From Cryptomeria japonica (taxonomy: Eukaryota > Streptophyta > Pinopsida > Cupressales > Cupressaceae), in the NCBI RefSeq assembly GCF_030272615.1, contig NC_081412.1, positions 142,434,247-142,498,246 of the forward strand: a DNA stretch of 64,000 nucleotides, given 5' to 3'. Of this stretch, positions 57,691 through 64,000 are shown piece by piece. Position numbers and translations under genes: made by a program. Under the pieces are notes generated by a model that did no database searches, had not been told where the DNA came from, and was given only the letters and a program-made list of their open reading frames with translations. How positions within the stretch are numbered: position 1 is the first letter of the stretch; each line of letters begins with the position of its first letter.

Positions 57691-60600
57691 GATGTTCGGG
57701 GTGAAGGAAGTTGTCTTTAGAATGTCTTTATGAGGGCTTCCTTCCATCAGTAGTTCATGTTATTTTTATGCATTGCATCTCTCAATTTTGATGAGGGTTT
57801 TCTTCCCATGTGGTTTTTCTCCTTTTCTCTACTTTGAGAGACCTCCTTTTGTACATGGGTACCTCATCAAGCCTTTAGTTTCTAGGATCCATTCTTGCAT
57901 TTCATGCACTCAGAGGTTTTTTACTTCTCACTAAGTTTCACTTACGGGAGGTTGCTAGAAAATTCTATTTTTGAGCTATGATTTTTTAGCTTTATTTCAC
58001 TTAGATGATCTTTGGTTGAGATTCATTTAGCTCCTTTATGATTTTTTAGTTCTCCTAATATTAGATTAGGGATTCTCGTGATTTCTATAAAGAAAGTCAT
58101 TATGCATTTTATTATCCATTCGGTATCTTTTTCTCTTGAACAATATAACATATATTTCTTGTTGCTCTCATTTGTGGAAAATGCTCTTCGTTTGTTGTTT
58201 GATCTTGTAAGTGCTTATGCTAAAAAATTCAACAATTTCTTTCGATACAACTTAGGTTTGATGATAAATGAAATGAATTATTTGTACTAAAGGCACATAA
58301 AGGGAAATGAGGGTATGAGAGTTCAAATAGAATTTTACATACAACTACACATTCTATTAGATATATAGAAATATAGTTTTGATAGTAAGTAGGAGTTTAG
58401 ATTTTTTTACCTTAAATGTATGATGTAGAGGCATCCAACTAGAGGATAAATTACCAACAAAGATATTCTTAAGAAAAAAAAAAGTTGAAATCTTTCAACC
58501 TATTTTGGGTTACTTATTTTATGTATTGTTGACTACATAAATTCCTAGTTAGAAAAAAATATGAAAATTGGCTAAGTTTAAATCTTATTTTAATTACTTG
58601 TCCAATTCACATGATCTATTTTGGTGTCTAAATTAGAAATTTGGAAGAGAATTTAGATGATTTTCGAGATTTTTTTGTTTTTGTTTTTGGGAAGCCCCTT
58701 GTTTTAGCACTCAAGAATGAAATGGGAATGTTTGAAAAAATTGAAAGGAGATTTTGTGAGGTTTTCAAGAGGAAGTATTTGAGTAATTAAAACAACAGAG
58801 AGAAAAGATAGAGGTGAGGAAGGCTACAAAGTATTGTATTGAAACAACCAAAGTGTCATGTGTAGAGAAGAATAAAGTAATTGCCAAGCAATGGATGATT
58901 GTCGCTAAAAAAAAATAGAAGAGACAAGGGTTATGTGTGGAATTCCAGCTAAATGTGAGAGAAGGAAGAACCAAAAATTTCATTCCAATTAAGGCATCCT
59001 ATTAGTTGAAATACCAAAATTTGTATTTGTCTTATGAGGAATAAGATATTAATTTGAGGGGAAGGAAGAGGTGAATGCTATTATATAAGTTTGAAGACTT
59101 GGTAACCAAAGCTATATTTTGTCTTGCATCATATATAAATAGATATTTGGAGAAAAAACAAGTTGAGCGTAGTGTAAACTAGGTGAAGGTGTAAAACCCC
59201 AATTATTTATATCATGTTATAAGGAGCCCCAGTTATAAATCTTTTACTTTCTAGTTAAAGAAAGAAAAATAAAAAATATCTTTTATTTTTCTTTTATTAT
59301 ATGCTCATATCTTTTGGAATTGTAAATATCTCTATTCTTATTTGTTTCTGTGTTTTTGTCTTTTGGTTTATGCCTATGCTTATATTCCTTTATGTATTTA
59401 TTTATATATTTATAATTGTTTATTTATTCATTTAGTTTTTAATTTTTGTCCTAAATTCTTTTCTTCTTTTTTGTTTTTTAGTGGTTTTGATTGTGTTGCT
59501 TGGCTTTCCTTTTTTCTTTTATGTGGGTGGTTTATTCCTTGGAGTTTTTTAGGTCTCCCATCCTTCAGGTGGTCTTTTCCTTTTCTCTTTCCTCTCTCCT
59601 TGTTCCTCGTGCCCTCCCCCACCCCTCTCCTCTTTATATTTTGTCTCAAATCTGCAACTCAACATCTTTCATGTCTTGGGAATTCTTTTCATCCTAATGA
59701 TGAATCACGGAGTGTGATTCGAAACGTTGATGGGAAAAATATACACACAATCGAATCCAGAAAAAAATACACTAGAAAAATAAAAATTCTTACAATACAT
59801 TTCTCTACTTTTTCTATGTGATTTTATTTCATTTGAGGTTGTTTAGAGTTATTTAACCTTTTCTACTTAATAATGTTGGTAGTTGTTTCTTAATTTGTAT
59901 GCTATAAAAAATTTGTATACTTGTCATATGTGAATGTTCTTGTTGGCTACAATAATAGGGGTAAGAATGCAATACCAAGAAACACCATCTATATAAATTA
60001 AAAATATAATCCTTTCTAAAAAAAATCACTTGCAATAGTTACTATGTGTTTAGATAATTGACTAACTTGTAACATTTATTGGTTCAAATGACTACATATA
60101 GTGAAGTTAGAGTGATCTTGGCATTAGAGATCGTTGATGATACCACACAAGATGTTTCAAAATTTGTGAAACCTAATCTCACCTTCTCTACAACTATGAA
60201 GAAGTATCATCAATCTAGATTTTACTCTATCTTTTTTTAGACTACCATTTTTTAAATAGATTGAGTCTTGAACTCTACACCTAGCAATAGAACTCTTGTT
60301 AAACTATCCTATTCAAATGAAATCTTCTAATTAATTTTTTATGATCTTTCTTACCTTTGTTATGCATGTTATTTATTTGTATTTACAATATTACTATGCT
60401 AAAGAATACTTATCAATTATTTTACTTCTAATTTTAACAATACTTTGATCCACAAATTTTAGATGATTACTATGAAAAATGGTAAGCCTTATTTGAAGGA
60501 TAAAAATAAATTGAAAATGTTCTATCTAGTATTGAACTATCTCACCAATAATTCCCTTGTCATTTGTCCCACCACCAAATCACACTTCAACCATCCTAAA

Positions 60601-62585
60601 CTTTTATTAAATGGTTGAGCTTATATTTACGCATAAACCAAAGATAAACCTCCTACAAGATTGTTGAACTACTGTGCTACAAGTATTTACTTCACCATGT
60701 AGCCGAGGAAAATATTAAGGGCATTAACCATTTATGGGAATTACAAGGTGATTATTAAGCCAAAGATTTATTAAAAATATTTTCACCCATGTCCATCTCC
60801 AACTGAATAAAATTTTCTCTTAGATTGAAGCATCATATTGTTAAAAATTTAATTCTTGTTGACATAACGACCAATGGAAGAATTCTTCTTCATTATCACT
60901 CAACTCATCTCAAAAATTTTTATACTTTAGCAACTACTTCCTTTATTGGTTATTATGACCTTCTCCCTTTATTGTTGGACTTTATTTGGCCCAAATATTC
61001 TTCTCCTTTTGTGATTCAATTTTTATATCTATATACAATATATTCATTAATTAAATAAAAAATCATTTTATAAAATGATATAATTAGAATTTTATTAAAT
61101 ATATATGACACAACTAAAATGATATATATTATAGCCGAGACATACATGAAACTTTAATAGATCAATATATGGCCTTTTTTAGTGGTCATATAACATTTTG
61201 TGGTAAGAAATTTATTCAACACTTTCCTATTAAAAACTTCAAAATAGTAGCAACATAACAATATCAATGTTAAGGTGGAAATATGATCAATAAGAATGTT
61301 TGCCTTCTATGTATTTATATTTAGTAATGTATGCAATTATTGACCAACAACATGTGCTATACTTAGCATTTTTGTACTTCAATGATGAAGCATTCAAAAG
61401 GTAGTTTTGGCCCAAAATAAATAAATAATATGTTATGTAGGTTTTATTTCATGCTCTCTCTCTTCAAAAGTCACATGGTAATTTTGGAAGTATAAAATTA
61501 AGTTAAATATGCAAATGACCACTCACAAGAAGATTGATCTACTAGTTTTCTTATTACATTATCCAAATTCAAAGATGGTCAGTAGATGTCCTAGCATGAA
61601 AAGGATATAAACCCATTAGCCGTTGATCAAAATGCATCTAAATAGTATCTTTTTACCACTAAATTTTAAATAGTAGATTATAAATATCTACATTAGTACT
61701 AGGTGCAGTTTTGACAAATCATGGCAAGTAAGAAATGAAATTTTTCTGTCTAGTAGAAATTTCTAGAATGTTTGAATTTTTTAAATATATGGACTATAAT
61801 TTGATTGTAAAACTATTGGAAGAAAATTATAATATTTTTTAAATAAGATGCTCTCTAAATTTGAAGGCATAAAGAAAGAAATAAAAAATGTTCCATATAT
61901 AATAATTTTGTTATAAGCAACATTATGCTATGGTCTACATCATAATATATTTATGCAATAAATTTTTTGAGCTAATACACATTGAACATAAGATCAACTC
62001 ATTGGATTTCCATAAAGAAAGTATTTAGGTATGCTAAAAGGATTATAATATTTTTTTCTAATATTATGATAACAAATTGTGAATTAGAGAATAATTTTAT
62101 TTTAATTAAAAAAAAAAGTTCTTAGCTAAAAAATAGCCACTACATAATTATGTTATCTTTAATAATGTTTTTCATATCATAGAATAACAAGAAATAGATC
62201 AGTTATGGCACTATCTAGTACCAAACTAAATTATATGATAGCATTAATGAATGAATTAATAAGATGCAACCTAAAAAAAAAAATTGGGAGTTGTCTCTTC
62301 CTAAGGCTCTAGATTAGGTTCCCTCGGGGAATTAAGAGGAGGTGGTTGGTCATGTTGTGGACATGACAAATGTAGATGTTGTTATACATCTCAATTTATT
62401 GAAATAAGTTTGGTGAAATGTGATTCAAAGAAGGTGGTGGGTTAGGACAATTTAGATGTGGTTTTCTTCCATATTATAGTTCTTGTATTTATTAAAGAAA
62501 ATAGGAAGATGATTAAGGTTATTTGTAGGGATCAGAGTTCCTTAAAAACTTTAAACTCAAAGTCATATTTTAAGTGTTGGATTGT
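57691..62585. other. AT-rich DNA without recognised genes
   Basis: Nearly 5 kb with no frame that looks coding. A T-rich stretch at 59280-59640 gives an artefactual hydrophobic frame. At 59701-59735 a GC-richer patch contains a short hairpin (GAATCAC, five bases, GTGATTC). The rest shows only AT-rich low complexity. If the P450 continues beyond the window, this would be intron. Confidence 0.5.
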
Positions 62586-64000
62586 AATGTCCCTGCTTAG
62601 GAACACTAAAATATATCATCTAAATTGAAACATATTTAATAATTGAACGATCAAATGATAATAAATTGTTGGATGACTGAGATTGATTATAATTTTTTTG
62701 AGTTTCAAATATAAAGTCCGATTACAATCCTTTGGTCCCCGCGGAAATGGTAGACGTTGTCTCTGACCATTAATCTTCTAATTCCCTGCGTCTATCGTGT
62801 ACCAGGGAGGAATCAACACCTTTAATGGCCTTCTTATCAATCTACTATGGATCGAATAGATAGCCAAAGCTTTTCTCCACCTGTCGGCATTAATTAATTA
62901 ACACTATTTCATTATTAAGATCTTCCCACATTAATTCTGACGTATTTATCAGATCAAAGATAGGATCGTAATATATTTGCTATCCTGCTGGTCTGATAAT
63001 GCATGGTAATTTGTGTTGTATCTGTTACGTCGATATGCTTGAACAATCACAAGGAGTTGCTATATTCGATATATAAATTTGGGTATTCAACAAAGATAGT
63101 GACGCTTAGAATGATGAAGTTGTGTCTAATCTAAATATGTATTCTGGCAACACTAATGGTGTTGTCTCTAATGTATATTTAGATGTCCGCAACCAGATTT
63201 GCCAATAAGACAAGTGCTCTATTTAAACAAACTCAAATATGGATAAAGAGATAAAAGGATTCCTGTTCTCTCCTTCCATACCTCCTCGAATGAGATGGAT
63301 CACTTCCTTATACCTTGAAAATGAGATGATAGGTTGCTCTCAAGAGATATGTCCCATGTCTTTTCAAATGCACATCGTTTTCATTTATGCAAATCGCATT
63401 AGTTGATTATATAATTGTTCTAGTCGCTGCCATCCATAATTGATTATTAATGATCTCTTAACAACTGTTGTTATCATCATATGATTAGTTAATTCGGTAT
63501 CCTTGATTATTGTTGAGAATATAATTATGGGGTGTCATGTCTTTATGTCGTTCCTTCACGCTAACCAAATTGCTACTTCTATCGATACATTTCATTATTC
63601 TTAATTGGTCTTGTATAATTCTCCATTTTCCATGATTGAGCTTTGTTTGTCTACCCAATGTTGCTAATTGATAATGTTTATGCTTGTTGTCCTTAGTCCC
63701 TTTCTTCTTACCGGATGTTGTCCCTCAAGGATTGTTATGGTGATCAATCTTCTGATCATATATCGAGAGTATTGCCTTTATAATAATCAGAATGCAATCA
63801 GTGCATGGTTTGCGTCTTCTTGATCATTGTCTCCAACTAATATTTGCCAATGCTTACCAACGTCTTAGTTGCTTTACTGATCTGCATATCATACCGTTAC
63901 CTATTAATCATTAACAATCATGTGTATGATCGATATTCATGATCATTGATTGATTATTGCTTTGCTTTCATTCTTCATACGAACTACCATTCCTATCAGC
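62586..64000 (+). repeat. Possible LTR or other element start, compositionally distinct
   Basis: From TGTAATGTCCCTGC at 62586 the base composition becomes more balanced than in the preceding 5 kb. A TATA-like TATTTAAACAAAC at about 63221 and GATAAAAGGATTCC soon after could be promoter signals. The TG start and the run to the window edge suggest an LTR, but no partner, purine tract or end is visible. No coding frame was found. Confidence 0.25.

Noticed and set aside
59342..59821. A 159-codon hydrophobic frame
   Set aside because: It lies in a T-rich low-complexity tract, which gives Phe/Leu/Ser-rich translations; no homology recognised.

Overview
The window is plant nuclear DNA, most likely from a gymnosperm (conifer-like). 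That inference rests on very low gene density, LTR retrotransposons nested several layers deep in varying states of decay, and a host gene whose known introns are short but whose fourth intron may exceed 14.9 kb. It holds one recognisable host gene, a 5' part of a cytochrome P450 closely resembling CYP707A (abscisic acid 8'-hydroxylase), with four intact exons at 46622-49045. The P450 meander and heme-binding exons are not in the window.

From 1 to 44659 almost everything is mobile DNA, and the nesting can be read from LTR ends and target-site duplications. The oldest layer is a minus-strand Ty1/copia relic (B: 3472-5279, 24162-25063 and 42370 to about 42474). Element A, a plus-strand chimera of Ty3/gypsy and an unknown ORF2 (1-3471), interrupts B. 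Element C, a minus-strand copia element (5285-24156, perfect CATCT duplication), sits in the gag of B. Element D, a minus-strand gypsy element (9444-22207, LTRs about 1.2% diverged by eye), sits in C between gag and protease. Element E, a minus-strand non-autonomous copia-type element (25064-42369), sits in the LTR of B. Element F, a 9.1-kb inverted-repeat structure (27625-36764), sits in ORF2 of E and encloses a 5.66-kb array of ~20-bp units in alternating orientation. A plus-strand gypsy 3' end (G) closes the cluster with an LTR at 43711-44659.

Element D is the most unusual unit. Its pol has lost reverse transcriptase, RNase H and the integrase core, yet protease and the integrase C-terminus remain in one open frame. 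It also carries an antisense two-exon gene for a plant mobile domain (PMD) protein, converging on pol. The same GC-rich motif lies upstream of both gag and the PMD gene, in the same orientation relative to each. All eight premature stops in the PMD frame are TAG, as expected from C-to-T change at CAG (CHG) sites.

From 44660 to 64000 the sequence is AT-rich. It holds the P450, a decayed copia RT/RNase H stretch flanked by two 98%-identical fragments that look like a DUF247 (UPF0481) gene, further copia relics, small tandem repeats, and a possible LTR start near 62586. No rRNA, tRNA or CRISPR features were seen.
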